Assembly (NCBI RefSeq): GCF_014621695.1
Contig: NZ_CP061281.1
Location: 6,262,001-6,326,000, forward strand
Direction of reading: 5' to 3'
Source of the DNA: Streptomyces xanthii
Lineage (GTDB): Bacteria > Actinomycetota > Actinomycetes > Streptomycetales > Streptomycetaceae
Length of the DNA stretch: 64,000 nt
The notes below the pieces were generated by a model, which made no database searches, was not told the DNA's origin, and was given only the letters and a program-made list of their open reading frames with translations. The translations under genes were made by a program, and so were the position numbers. Positions 7,706 to 17,328 of the stretch are shown piece after piece (position 1 is the stretch's first letter; every line of letters starts with the position of its first letter).

Positions 7706-10700
7706 ATGAACCCGATATCAGCCACGCGGAGCAGGACTTCGCCCCGGGCCGGCCGAAGATCCGCCCGGCCCGCCACCGGCCGCACGGTGACCTGCCTGAT
7801 CGCCTCCGGCGTGCTCGGCGGCCTGCTCGCCGGGCCGGCCGCGTCCGCCGCGCCCGCCGAGCCCGTCAAGGACCCGGACCGCCGGGTGATCGTCACCCTC
7901 GCCGGGGCCGCGCCCGTGGCCGGAAAGGGCAGGCTCGACCGCGCCGACCGGGCCGACGTGCTCGGCGAGCGCGGGGAACTCGAGGCGGAGCAGGGCAGGT
8001 TCCTGGACGCGCTGGAGGAGGCGGGCGTCGAGGTCCGCGCGCCGCGCCGGCTGAACCTGCTGCTCAACGCGGTCGCCGTCACCGTGAAGGCCTCCCAGGT
8101 GGCGGATCTGAAGCGGCAGCCGGGCGTCACCGGAGTCGTCGAGGACAAGAAGCTGCGGATCCAGACCGACGACAGCGTGCCCACGATCGGCGCACCCCAG
8201 GTGTGGCAGCGCGAGGACGCGCACGGCACGAAGGTCCGCGGCGACGGCGTGACCGTCGCCGTGCTCGACAGCGGCATCGACTACACCCACCCCGACCTCG
8301 GCGGCGGATTCGGCGCCGGCCACAAGGTCGTCGGCGGCTACGACTTCGCCGACGACGACGCCGACCCGATGGACGACAACGGCCACGGCACCCACGTCGC
8401 CGGCATCATCGCCGGTGAGGCGGCGCAACCCGGCGGCGTGACCGGCGTCGCCCCGGGCGCCTCGCTCACGGCGTACAAGGTCATGGGCGCCGACGGCTAC
8501 GGCGAGACCTCCGACATCGTCGCGGGCCTGGAGGCGGCCGTCGACCCGGCGAACCCGCACCGCGCCGACGTCGTCAACATGAGCATCGGCGGCCCCGGCG
8601 ACGGGAGCGACCCGATCGGCCTCGCCGCCACGGCCGCCACGCGGGCCGGCGTCGTGGTCGTCGCCTCGGCCGGAAACGAGGGCCCGGGCCACAACACGGT
8701 CGGCTCCCCGGCCGCCGCCGACGGCGTCCTCGCGGTCGGCGCCTCCGTCAGCGGACTGCGCGTCCCGGGCGCCGCCTACAAGGGCGGCGGCAAGATCCAG
8801 ACCTACCGCGGCTACGTCTCCGCGAACCCGCCGGCGAAGCCCGTCACCCTCGAACTCGCCGACGTCGGCTACGGATCCCCGGAGGAGTGGGATGCCGCCG
8901 GCGACGTCCACGGCAAGGCGGTACGCGTCCAGTACCCGGTCTCCGAGGACGTCGGCGACGTCTCGGTCCAGGAGCTGGACCTGGCCCGCGAGGCCGAGAA
9001 GCGCGGCGCCGTCGCGATCCTCGGCGGCACCGCGAACAGCGGCCCCGTCCTGGCGGGGGAGCGGCGCGGCTTCGTCGAGGCCGCCCCGCGCGACGCGATC
9101 GACGCCTCGGGCGACTCCCTGCGCATGGACCACGTGATCGTGATGGGCGTCGACGACACCCAGTACGACGAACTCGGCCGCAGGCTCGCGGACGGCGAGG
9201 TCGAGATCACCGTCACCGGCGAGGACGCCACCGACCGCATGGCCGGCTTCTCCTCCCGCGGCCCCGACGCCGGCTGGGACCTCAAGCCCGACCTCGTCGC
9301 CCCCGGCTACGACATCCGCTCCACCGTGCCCAAGTCCCTGTACGCGCCGGGCCAGTACCGCATGTCCGGCACGTCGATGGCCGCCCCGCACGTCGCGGGC
9401 GCCGCCGCCCTGCTGCGCCAGCTGCACCCCGACCACGGCCCGGCGCGCGTCACCTCCGAACTCACCGGCTCCAGCAAGGAGCTGCCGGACTTCGACACGG
9501 CGACCGTCGGCGCCGGACGCCTCGACGTGGCCGCCGCCGCGGACGCGGCCGACGCCGGGATCACCACGTCGCCCGCGACCCTCTCGTACGGCCTCGCCGA
9601 CCTGAAGGACCGGCAGATCGGCGGAAGCCGCGCCCTGACCGTGCACAACGACGGCGACAGGCCCCGCACCGTACGCCTCACCGCGAGCGGCGACGCCCGT
9701 GTCAGCCCGCGCACCCTGACCGTCCCGGCGGGCGGCAGCGCCCGCGCGACCGTCACCGTGCGCGCCGAACGGCCCTCCCACGACACCGAGATCAGCGGCC
9801 AGGTCACCCTCGCCCCCGAGGGCGCCCCCGCGCTCCACGTGCCGTACCTGCTGTCCGTACGCGCCCTGTTCGCGCAGGCCGGGCCCGACCCCGGTGACGG
9901 GAAGTCGGGGGTCGCCGTGTTCGCCCCCGTCGGCCTCAAGAGCGCCCCGACCGTCACCGTGCGGCCGCCGCACGGCCGGTCCTTCACCGCCGGGACCAAG
10001 CACCGGGGCGGCAACGTGTACGAGGTCCAGCTCTCCGTCGAGGACGAGGGCGCGTACCGGATCTCGGCGCGCGCCGAGACCACCGACGGCAAGACGCTCA
10101 CCAGCAACAGCGACGGTTTCGAGGTCACCCCGAAGTCCTCGCGCGGCGAGAGGTGGCAGCCGGTCGGCCCGTCGAGCGCGGCCGGCGACCTCACGCTCGC
10201 GCCCGGCGCCCCCGGGCACGCGGTGCTCGACCGCGCCGACAGCACCGGCCTGTGGGCCACCGACGACAACGGCAGGACCTGGCGCCAGACCGCCCGGCTC
10301 CCCGTCACGGACGTCACCGGCGACGGACACCTCGTCATCGACCCCGAGGACGAGAACCGCTGGTGGTACGCCGTGAACAGCGCCTCCGGCTTCCCGCAGA
10401 CCGGGCAGATCCTGCGCACCGAGGACGCCGGCCGCACCTGGCGGCGCCTGGACACCCCCGGCGACCCCGTCTCCGGACTCCTCTCCGACGACCGGACCGG
10501 CACCCTGATCGCGTGGACCGGCGCGGGCCTCCTGCTCAGTCGCGACGGCGGCACGCACTGGGCCACGGCGCCGCTCGACGTCCCCGGCGACGTCTACGAC
10601 GTGAAGGCCGCGGGCGACAGCCTCTACTACGCCACCGGTCACGCCGTCTGGAAGCGTGACGGCCTCGCCTCGGGCACCCTCGGCGCACCGCGCAAGGTGT

Positions 10701-11947
10701 ACGAGCCGAAGGGCGGCCGGACCGTCACCCGGGTCGTCGCCGAGGGCGACTTCGTCGGCGGGTACGAGAACGGCACCGGCGTCGTCGGCTCCCGCGACGG
10801 AGGCACGACCTGGTCGACCCTGCTCGACGCCTGGCTCGGCGTCTCCGGCCTCACGATCACCGGCGGCGACCTCTACGTCGCCACCCGGGACGGCATCCGC
10901 GTCGGCCGGGACCTCGGCCGCGACTGGTCCCTCATCAAGGCCCCCGGCGACTTCGTGGCCCTGGACTTCGACCGCTGGGCCGACGGCTCCCTGACCGTCT
11001 CCGCGTCCGGCGCCGGCCTGTACCGCACCCGCGACGACGGCGCGCACTACGAGCGCATCGGTGTCCAGGGCGGCACCGTCAACGGCCTGGAGGTGAGCGG
11101 GAGGACGCTGCTCGCGGCGGGTCCGGTGGGCACCCACCGCACCGCGCTGCCGGCCCGCGACCCCGACTGGGGCACCACCGGTGGCGAGGGCACCCTCGGC
11201 AACGAGACCGCGCTGCTCAAGGTGTCCGCGCAGGACGAGAACGTCGTGTGGCGGGTCCGCCGGGGCCCGTGGGGCGACTTCGCCGTCGAGCGCAGCACCG
11301 ACGGCGGCCGCGCCTGGGAGGAGAAGGGCCACGGCGAGGGCACCGTCTTCGCCCTCGAAGTGCACCCGGCCGACCCCGGCCAGGTGTACGTGGCCTACGG
11401 CAGCATCCGCAGCCAGGGCCTCTACGCCACCCGCGACGGCGGCGAGCACTGGAAGAACCTGCGCCAGGACACCCACCTCACGGCGCTCGCCGGCGACCCG
11501 TCCGATCCGGACACCCTGTGGCTCGGCGCCCCCGACGGCCTCTACCGCTCCGGCGACCGGGGCGAGGAGATGACGAAGCGGGCCGACGGCAAGGTCACCG
11601 CGATCCGGTTCGCGGGCGGGCGCCTGCTGGCCGGCGGCGACGCGATCCGCACGTCGACGGACGGCGGCCGCACCTTCCGCACCGGCGACACCGGCGGACT
11701 CCCCGTCCTGATCACGGACTTCGAGCGGATCGGCGACACGCTGTACGCGGGCTCCGGCGCCTTCTGGGAAACGGCGCTGCCGCGCGGCGGCCGGGGCGTC
11801 CTGCGCTCCACGGACGGCGGCCGCACCTGGCACAACGTCTCCACCGGGCTGCAGAACCTCGACGTCACCCAGCTCGCGACCGACGGCGAGGACCTGTACG
11901 CCGGCACGACCCTGGGAGGAGTGCACCGCCTGGACCTGACGGGCTGA
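7706..11947 (+). CDS. Giant secreted subtilase (S8) with C-terminal BNR-type beta-propeller repeats
   Basis: 1413 residues. The signal peptide (about 1-48, ending ASA) is followed by an inhibitor-I9-like prodomain and an S8 catalytic domain: Asp188 (VLDSGIDYTHPDL), His227 (NGHGTHVAG) and Ser557 (GTSMAAPHVAG). The roughly 330-residue gap between His and Ser holds a PA-like insert. After an Ig-like segment, residues from about 830 carry at least eight Asp-box/BNR motifs, such as STDGGRTW, TRDGGEHW and SRDGGTTW, which form sialidase-like propellers. Subtilase plus propeller would put protease and a binding scaffold on one chain. It is followed by a perfect 20-bp terminator. Substrate unknown. 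Confidence 0.9.
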   Translation: MNPISATRSRTSPRAGRRSARPATGRTVTCLIASGVLGGLLAGPAASAAPAEPVKDPDRRVIVTLAGAAPVAGKGRLDRADRADVLGERGELEAEQGRFLDALEEAGVEVRAPRRLNLLLNAVAVTVKASQVADLKRQPGVTGVVEDKKLRIQTDDSVPTIGAPQVWQREDAHGTKVRGDGVTVAVLDSGIDYTHPDLGGGFGAGHKVVGGYDFADDDADPMDDNGHGTHVAGIIAGEAAQPGGVTGVAPGASLTAYKVMGADGYGETSDIVAGLEAAVDPANPHRADVVNMSIGGPGDGSDPIGLAATAATRAGVVVVASAGNEGPGHNTVGSPAAADGVLAVGASVSGLRVPGAAYKGGGKIQTYRGYVSANPPAKPVTLELADVGYGSPEEWDAAGDVHGKAVRVQYPVSEDVGDVSVQELDLAREAEKRGAVAILGGTANSGPVLAGERRGFVEAAPRDAIDASGDSLRMDHVIVMGVDDTQYDELGRRLADGEVEITVTGEDATDRMAGFSSRGPDAGWDLKPDLVAPGYDIRSTVPKSLYAPGQYRMSGTSMAAPHVAGAAALLRQLHPDHGPARVTSELTGSSKELPDFDTATVGAGRLDVAAAADAADAGITTSPATLSYGLADLKDRQIGGSRALTVHNDGDRPRTVRLTASGDARVSPRTLTVPAGGSARATVTVRAERPSHDTEISGQVTLAPEGAPALHVPYLLSVRALFAQAGPDPGDGKSGVAVFAPVGLKSAPTVTVRPPHGRSFTAGTKHRGGNVYEVQLSVEDEGAYRISARAETTDGKTLTSNSDGFEVTPKSSRGERWQPVGPSSAAGDLTLAPGAPGHAVLDRADSTGLWATDDNGRTWRQTARLPVTDVTGDGHLVIDPEDENRWWYAVNSASGFPQTGQILRTEDAGRTWRRLDTPGDPVSGLLSDDRTGTLIAWTGAGLLLSRDGGTHWATAPLDVPGDVYDVKAAGDSLYYATGHAVWKRDGLASGTLGAPRKVYEPKGGRTVTRVVAEGDFVGGYENGTGVVGSRDGGTTWSTLLDAWLGVSGLTITGGDLYVATRDGIRVGRDLGRDWSLIKAPGDFVALDFDRWADGSLTVSASGAGLYRTRDDGAHYERIGVQGGTVNGLEVSGRTLLAAGPVGTHRTALPARDPDWGTTGGEGTLGNETALLKVSAQDENVVWRVRRGPWGDFAVERSTDGGRAWEEKGHGEGTVFALEVHPADPGQVYVAYGSIRSQGLYATRDGGEHWKNLRQDTHLTALAGDPSDPDTLWLGAPDGLYRSGDRGEEMTKRADGKVTAIRFAGGRLLAGGDAIRTSTDGGRTFRTGDTGGLPVLITDFERIGDTLYAGSGAFWETALPRGGRGVLRSTDGGRTWHNVSTGLQNLDVTQLATDGEDLYAGTTLGGVHRLDLTG

Positions 11948-11962
11948 CCCCGGGACTGGTGT

Positions 11963-12009
11963 GCAGGTGAGCCCCCGTCCGGGAACCGTCCGGACGGGGG
12001 CTCACCTGC
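11963..12009 (+). terminator. Strong hairpin terminator after giant subtilase
   Basis: A perfect 20-bp stem (11963-11982 with 11990-12009) around a 7-base loop, 15 bp after the stop codon. It should insulate the next gene, the GDSL lipase, from readthrough. Confidence 0.85.
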
Positions 12010-12238
12010 CAATGAGCAACTGCACGGCAGTGCTTGAGGCCGGATCAGATCTGACGGTTGGCCAGTAATCGCAAGGGTCTACGGGCGTAGCGCGGTGGTG
12101 CGGAGGGTAATGAGGTTACGGGCGCACACCTGACATGAACCTGCCGTAACTCGGGGTGAATGTTCGCGTCAGTACTTCCCGGTAACTAAGTGGCGTGGTA
12201 CCACAGTTGTCGCAGAGATCCTGCTAAGGGAGGTTTTC

Positions 12239-13036
12239 ATGAGACGTACCCGTATTGCGGCTTACGTTACATCGCTCCTCTTCGCCGCGACCGCCGTCCT
12301 CACCGGGGCGGCGACCGCACAGGCCGCGGGCACCGGCTACGTGGCGCTCGGCGACTCCTACTCCTCCGGGGTGGGCGCCGGCAGCTACGACAGCGCCAGC
12401 GGTTCGTGCAAGCGCTCCACCAAGGCCTACCCGGCCTTGTGGGCGGCGTCGCACTCGCCCGCCAGCTTCAACTTCGTGGCCTGCTCCGGCGCGGTCACGG
12501 GCGACGTGCTGAACAACCAGCTGGGTCCGCTCAATTCGAGCACCGGCCTCGTCTCCATCAGCATCGGAGGCAATGACGCCGGCTTCGCCGACGTCATGAC
12601 GACCTGTGTGCTCTACTCCGAGTCCACCTGCGTCAACCGTGTCAACCAGGCGCGTGCGTACGTGACCTCGACCCTGCCCGCCAAGCTCGACGCCGTGTAC
12701 CAGGCGATCAAGGCCAAGGCCCCGTCGGCCCGTGTCGTGGTCCTCGGCTACCCGCGCTTCTACCAGCTCGACGGCTCCTGCATCGCGGGCCTCTCCGAGA
12801 CCGAGCGGTCGGCCATCAACGGCGCCGCCGACCTGCTCGACAACACGATCGCCGGCCGCGTCTCCGCCGCGGGCCTCACCTTCGGCGACGTACGGACCAC
12901 GTTCACCGGCCACGAGATCTGCTCCGGCTCCTCCTGGCTGCACAGCGTGAACTGGACCAACATCGGCGAGTCCTACCACCCGACCGCCACCGGCCAGTCG
13001 AGCGGCTACCTGCCCGTCCTCACCTCCAAGGCCTGA
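12239..13036 (+). CDS. Secreted GDSL/SGNH lipase
   Basis: 265 residues. The signal peptide is residues 1-30 (AQA cut). Block I has GDSYSSG (nucleophile Ser), block III GGND, and block V has the catalytic His in YHPTATGQ. Six cysteines suggest three disulfides, as in the extracellular GDSL lipases of S. rimosus and S. coelicolor, which this closely resembles. The SD GGGAGG is strong. The first codons (AGA, CGT, ATT, GCT, GTT, ACA) are unusually AT-rich, which probably keeps the initiation region unstructured. The 290-bp leader contains the inverted pair GTTACGG (12115-12121) and CCGTAAC (12144-12150). Confidence 0.92.
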   Translation: MRRTRIAAYVTSLLFAATAVLTGAATAQAAGTGYVALGDSYSSGVGAGSYDSASGSCKRSTKAYPALWAASHSPASFNFVACSGAVTGDVLNNQLGPLNSSTGLVSISIGGNDAGFADVMTTCVLYSESTCVNRVNQARAYVTSTLPAKLDAVYQAIKAKAPSARVVVLGYPRFYQLDGSCIAGLSETERSAINGAADLLDNTIAGRVSAAGLTFGDVRTTFTGHEICSGSSWLHSVNWTNIGESYHPTATGQSSGYLPVLTSKA

Positions 13037-13072
13037 GCCCCGCCGCTCCGGCCCCGAGAGCACGACAGCGCG

Positions 13073-14704
13073 TCAGTACGCAGGTGAAGCTGTGGTGGCC
13101 CCGCTCGTCGTGGGGGTCACCACGTCGCACGTCACGGAGTACGCCACCGAGTTCGACGTCGCGGCGACCGGGCGGTCGACCCGCACCGAGATCTCGTTGT
13201 GCAGCGTCCCGCCCTCCTCGTAGGCGGTCTCCGTCGTCTCCACGGTCCGGCTCAGCGCACCGCCCGCCGGGAAGCTCAGGGTCTGCCAGCCCGGCTCCGA
13301 GGCCTCCCCGTCCCGCGTCACCCAGCGGAACCGCACCTCGGCCGGCGTCCGCCCCACCGTGATCGTCGCCGAGAACGCGGGCGCCTCCGCGGCAGTCGGC
13401 GGACACGGACCCGAGTAACTCCCGCGCACCGCGTGCACGACGACCCGTACCGACTGCGCCGGACGCGTCGTGTACCCGCCGCCGGCCGAACCGCCGCCTC
13501 CCGCGGCGCTGCTGCGACCGCCGCTGCTCGTGGGGCTCCGGTCCTCTGCCGTGGAGCCGCCCCGCACCACCTCCGACGCCGAACTCCCGCCGCCGGACGC
13601 CCCTCCCGAACCGCCGTCGTCGTCCCCGTTCATCAGCGCGTACGTGAGGGTTCCCACCCCGACCAGCAGGACCACGAGGCCCGCCGCCAGGGCGAGCGAG
13701 ACGCGGCGGCGGGTGCGCGAGGGGCCGAAGGAGCCGGTGGGCGGAGTCGTCGCCGAGGCCATCGGGGCGGTGCCGCCCGGCGGGGTCGGCGGGCCGGGCG
13801 GCTCCCGGTGCGTGCCGAGGCGCGTGGCCGTCGCCGTGGGCGCCGCGTGCACGGGTCCCGAGCGCAGCGTGCCGCCCGCCCCGACGATCCGCAGGTCGTG
13901 CTCGGCCTGCTCCGCACCGGTCCGCTCGCCCGGCTCCTTGCGCAGCAGCCCCTCCAGGACCGGGGTCAGCGGGCCCGCCCGGTGCGGTGGCGGCAGCTCG
14001 TCGTCCACGACGGCCCGCAGCGTGCTCAGCGGGGTGTCCTGACGGAACGGCGAGTGCCCCTCGACGGCCGCGTATAGCAGCACGCCGAGCGACCACAGGT
14101 CGGACTCGGGGCCCGGCGTGCGGCCCAGTGCCCGCTCCGGCGCGAGGAACTCGGGCGAGCCGACGACCTCGCCGGTCATCGTCAGCGCCTGCGTCCCCTC
14201 GACCCGCGCGATGCCGAAGTCGGTCAGCACGACCCGGCCGTCGTTCGCCAGCAGCACGTTCCCCGGCTTGACGTCCCGGTGCAGCACCCCGGCCTCGTGC
14301 GCGGCCCGCAGCGCCGCCAGGACCTCCGCGCCGACGTGCGCCGCGCGCTGCGGCGACATCGGACCCTCCGCGTCGAGCTGATCGGCGAGCGAGACGCCGC
14401 GCACCAGCTCCATGACGATCCACGGCCGGCCCTCGTCGGTCGCCACGTCGTACAGGGTGATCACGTTGCGGTGCGAGACGCGGGCGGCCGCCCAGGCCTC
14501 CCGCTCCAGCCGCGCGTACATCCGGTCCAGCTCGGGCCCCGGCAGCCCGGCCGGGGGCCGGACCTCCTTCACCGCGACCTCGCGCCCGAGCACCTCGTCC
14601 CGGGCGCGCCAGACGGTGCCCATGCCGCCCTCGCCGATCGGATCGACCAGCCGGTACCGGCCCGCGATCGTCCGCGTTCTGTCCCTGCCCGGCTCCGAGC
14701 TCAC
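13073..14704 (-). CDS. Membrane serine/threonine protein kinase with novel extracellular domain
   Basis: 543 residues. A Hanks-type kinase domain occupies 1-275: glycine loop IGEGGMGTV, Lys46, HRDVKPGN with Asp144, DFG at 162-164 and APE at 188-190. A proline-rich juxtamembrane stretch leads to one transmembrane helix (about 334-357). The outside part has a Gly/Ser-rich linker, then about 130 residues with two cysteines and no PASTA repeats. The start is GTG at 14704. The ligand for the outer domain is unknown; a cell-envelope sensing role is inferred from topology. Confidence 0.9.
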   Translation of the reverse strand: MSSEPGRDRTRTIAGRYRLVDPIGEGGMGTVWRARDEVLGREVAVKEVRPPAGLPGPELDRMYARLEREAWAAARVSHRNVITLYDVATDEGRPWIVMELVRGVSLADQLDAEGPMSPQRAAHVGAEVLAALRAAHEAGVLHRDVKPGNVLLANDGRVVLTDFGIARVEGTQALTMTGEVVGSPEFLAPERALGRTPGPESDLWSLGVLLYAAVEGHSPFRQDTPLSTLRAVVDDELPPPHRAGPLTPVLEGLLRKEPGERTGAEQAEHDLRIVGAGGTLRSGPVHAAPTATATRLGTHREPPGPPTPPGGTAPMASATTPPTGSFGPSRTRRRVSLALAAGLVVLLVGVGTLTYALMNGDDDGGSGGASGGGSSASEVVRGGSTAEDRSPTSSGGRSSAAGGGGSAGGGYTTRPAQSVRVVVHAVRGSYSGPCPPTAAEAPAFSATITVGRTPAEVRFRWVTRDGEASEPGWQTLSFPAGGALSRTVETTETAYEEGGTLHNEISVRVDRPVAATSNSVAYSVTCDVVTPTTSGATTASPAY

Positions 14705-15123
14705 GGGCGCCCCCCCATCCCCGGCGAGACAAGTCTGAACAAAAGTAGCTCAACCTGGCCTGATCGCGGCACCCTCGGAAGCGGCCGGAGTGAGATCGCC
14801 CACGTTGCGCCCGGGACCCCTTCCGGTCCTCCCGCGCCGGCCCGCCGCCGGACCCCGACACGCCGGTCGGCCCTCCGACTTGACCGCGACCGCTCCTTCA
14901 CTCCCTGTGACGAAGGGGTTCGAAAGCGGACCGGAAACGACCGTCGAGTGCCCAGCTTGTCCAACTCGCCCTGGAAAAAGCCGGATTCGGAGCGTAGTCG
15001 CCGACGGGCCGTCAACCTCCGTACGAGGGAGGTGAATCCCTCCGGCGGGATACACGAGTGTCCCGCTGGGGCGATAGGGTTAACCTGCCCGGGCCGGGTG
15101 CCCTCGTACGGGTGGGGAGTGAC
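14705..15123. other. 419-bp intergenic region
   Basis: No supported gene. The left end should hold the kinase promoter on the minus strand. At the right is a small hairpin (GGAGG/CCTCC type near 15030) and, at 15074-15083, the element GGGTTAACCT (centre GTTAAC, a perfect 6-bp palindrome) about 40 bp before the next start codon. The latter is an AT-containing island in GC-rich DNA and may be an operator or promoter part. Confidence 0.4.
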
Positions 15124-15393
15124 ATGGAACAGATAACAGTGCGCAGCAGGCCTCGAGTGCCTGCGATCACCTGCGGGAGCAGCGCGACCAGTTCGCGGCT
15201 CGACCGCCATCTCTCGGTGCTCGGCGGCCCCGCCGTCCCGCAGCGCGAGACGGTCGAGGCGACGTTGCTGATGCGTGAACTGACCGCGCGTGACCACGCG
15301 CACGAGCGCAGCGGCAGGATCGCACGGATGCGGCGGGTCTCCCTCTTCGCGCCACTGCGACGGCTGAGCCGCTCGCTGTTCGGCGGCCACTGA
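15124..15393 (+). CDS. Small arginine-rich conserved-type protein, unknown function
   Basis: 89 residues from ATG 15124, with GGGGAG 4-9 bp upstream. The sequence is compositionally protein-like (GGPAVPQRETVEATLLMREL, then basic RRVSLFAPLRRL) and ends GGH. There is no signal peptide; the C-terminal basic amphipathic stretch could bind membrane or nucleic acid. From memory, short proteins of this kind recur in Streptomyces, but no function is known to me. Confidence 0.65.
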   Translation: MEQITVRSRPRVPAITCGSSATSSRLDRHLSVLGGPAVPQRETVEATLLMRELTARDHAHERSGRIARMRRVSLFAPLRRLSRSLFGGH

Positions 15394-15565
15394 CCGGCCG
15401 CCGCAGGGCTCGGGCCCGCATCCGACCTCCGCGCCGTACGGCGTACCGCTGCGCATCTCCGCGACCGTCATCCCCACGGCATGCGGCGGGCGCCCCGGCG
15501 GGGGAGTCGGTTGCGGGCCCTGTCTTTCTTCCGGGGCCTGTTCTTCTTCCGGGCCCGTGGGACCG

Positions 15566-16342
15566 TCAGCCCCGTGCGTAGCGCCGCACCGCGAGCGGCA
15601 CGCACACCGCGAGCAGCACCCCGCACCACACCAGTGATCCGGCCACCGGGTGAGCCACCGGCCAGCTCGCCCCGTGCGGCACCGGCGCGTTCCCGAACAG
15701 GTCGCGCAGCGCCGTGCACACCGCGCTGATCGGGTTCCACTCCGCGACCGTGCGCACCCAGCCGGGCATCCCGGCGGTCGGCAGGTACGCGTTCGACAGC
15801 AGCGGCAGCATGAACGTGGCGCTGCCCAACTGCCCCGCCGCCTCCTCGCTCTTGGAAGCGAGGCCGAGCAGGATCCCCAGCCACGTCGTGGCGAACCGGA
15901 ACAGCAGGAGCAGTCCGAACGCGCCGAGCGCGGGCAGCGGGCCGCCCTCGATCCGCCAGCCCATCGCCAGCCCCACCAGCACCATCGGCACCAGACCCGC
16001 GGCCGTCGTCAGCAGGTCGGCGACCGCCTGCCCCAGCGGCACGGCGGCCCGGCTCATCGGCAGGGTGCGGAAGCGGTCCATGACGCCCCGGTGCGCGTCC
16101 TGCGCGGCCGCGAACATGCCGGTCATGATGCCGTTGGCCGCCGTCGCCACCAGCATTCCCGGCACCAGGAAGGCCCGGTAGTCCGCGCCCGGCATCGCCA
16201 TGGCGCTGCCGAACACGTACCCGAAGAACAGCAGCAGGGTGACCGGCATCGTCTGGGTCAGGATCAGCAGGGCCGGCGCCCGCCGGATCCGCTGGAGATG
16301 GCGGCCGAGCACCGCCGTGCCGTCGTACAGGATCGCGCTCAT
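15566..16342 (-). CDS. ABC-2 type exporter permease
   Basis: 258 residues with six predicted membrane helices and the ABC-2 pattern. The central region AQDAHRGVMDRFRTLPMSRAA is the cytoplasmic coupling segment found in DrrB-like daunorubicin exporters. Its ATG overlaps the stop of the ATPase gene by 4 bp (ATGA), so the pair is translationally coupled and should form one exporter. The SD lies inside the ATPase gene. Exported compound unknown. Confidence 0.88.
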   Translation of the reverse strand: MSAILYDGTAVLGRHLQRIRRAPALLILTQTMPVTLLLFFGYVFGSAMAMPGADYRAFLVPGMLVATAANGIMTGMFAAAQDAHRGVMDRFRTLPMSRAAVPLGQAVADLLTTAAGLVPMVLVGLAMGWRIEGGPLPALGAFGLLLLFRFATTWLGILLGLASKSEEAAGQLGSATFMLPLLSNAYLPTAGMPGWVRTVAEWNPISAVCTALRDLFGNAPVPHGASWPVAHPVAGSLVWCGVLLAVCVPLAVRRYARG

Positions 16343-17310
16343 GCCGCGGCCTCCGTCAGGGTGGGTCGGGCGGCCGTCAGCCGCAGGAACACTTCGTCGA
16401 GCGTGGGCGGGCGCAGGCTCGCGTCGACCAGCGGGACCCCCGCCGCGTCCAGCTCGCGCACCACACGGGGCAGGGTCACGGCCGGATCCAGGACGAGCGC
16501 CCCGGCCGTGCGCCGCTCCGCGTCCAACTCGGGCCGTGCACCGGTCAGTTGGTCCAGGACGACGGCAGCCGCGTGCAGGGCCTGCGCGCCCGCGTCCTCC
16601 GCGAGGACGACCTCCGCGTAGGAACCGATCCGGGCCTTCAGCTCGGCGGGTGTGCCCGTGTGGGCGGCGCGGCCCTCGTCGATCAGCACGATCTCGTCCG
16701 CGAGCAGATCGGCCTCCTCCAGGTACTGGGTGGTCAGCAGGACCGTCGTCCCCGCGGCGGCCAGCTCGCGCACCGCGTCCCAGATCCCGTTCCTGCTGTG
16801 CGGGTCGAGGCCCGTCGTCGGCTCGTCCAGGAACAGCACGGCGGGCCGGGTGAGCAGGCTCGCCGCCAGATCGAGCCGGCGTCGCATGCCGCCCGAGTAC
16901 GTGCGGACCGGCCGGTCCGCGGCGTCCGCCAGCTCGAACCGGTCGAGCAGCTCGTCGGCGCGGGCGCGGGGTGCGCGCAGGAGCTTCGCGAACAGCCGCA
17001 GGTTCTCCCGGCCCGACAGGTCGCCGTCGACCGAGGCGTACTGGCCCGTCACGCCGATGCTGCGGCGCACCGCGTGCGCCTGCGTGGCGATGTCGTGCCC
17101 CGCGACACGCGCGGAGCCCGCGTCCGGCCGCAGCAGCGTCGTCAGCAGGCGGACCGCCGTCGTCTTGCCCGCCCCGTTCGGGCCGAGCAGACCGCACACG
17201 GTGCCTTCGCGCACCGCCAGGTCCAGGCCCCGCACGGCGTGCACGGCCTTCGCGCCGGAGCCGAAGCGCTTCTCCAGACCTTCACTAAGTACAGCGTACG
17301 TAGAAGTCAT
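16339..17310 (-). CDS. ABC exporter ATPase, DrrA-like
   Basis: 323 residues: Walker A GPNGAGKTT (about 40-48), Q-loop, signature YSGGMRRRLDLA, Walker B AVLFLDEPTTGLD and switch His in TTQYLEEADLL. The C-terminal extension of about 80 residues ending in the THLR-like PPTLDEVFLRL is typical of DrrA-type drug exporters. The start at 17310 excludes codons that overlap the operator. It is divergent from a TetR gene, with a perfect palindrome between them, so it is probably repressed by that TetR until the exported compound binds. Confidence 0.9.
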   Translation of the reverse strand: MTSTYAVLSEGLEKRFGSGAKAVHAVRGLDLAVREGTVCGLLGPNGAGKTTAVRLLTTLLRPDAGSARVAGHDIATQAHAVRRSIGVTGQYASVDGDLSGRENLRLFAKLLRAPRARADELLDRFELADAADRPVRTYSGGMRRRLDLAASLLTRPAVLFLDEPTTGLDPHSRNGIWDAVRELAAAGTTVLLTTQYLEEADLLADEIVLIDEGRAAHTGTPAELKARIGSYAEVVLAEDAGAQALHAAAVVLDQLTGARPELDAERRTAGALVLDPAVTLPRVVRELDAAGVPLVDASLRPPTLDEVFLRLTAARPTLTEAAA

Positions 17311-17328
17311 GCCCCCACCGTAGCGCAC

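Noticed and set aside
7718..11926. A 1402-codon open frame antisense to the giant subtilase
   Set aside because: Its composition (Val/Gly/Ala/Arg/Asp runs) is that of the reverse complement of GC-rich codons, with no recognisable domain; the sense frame has an intact protease.
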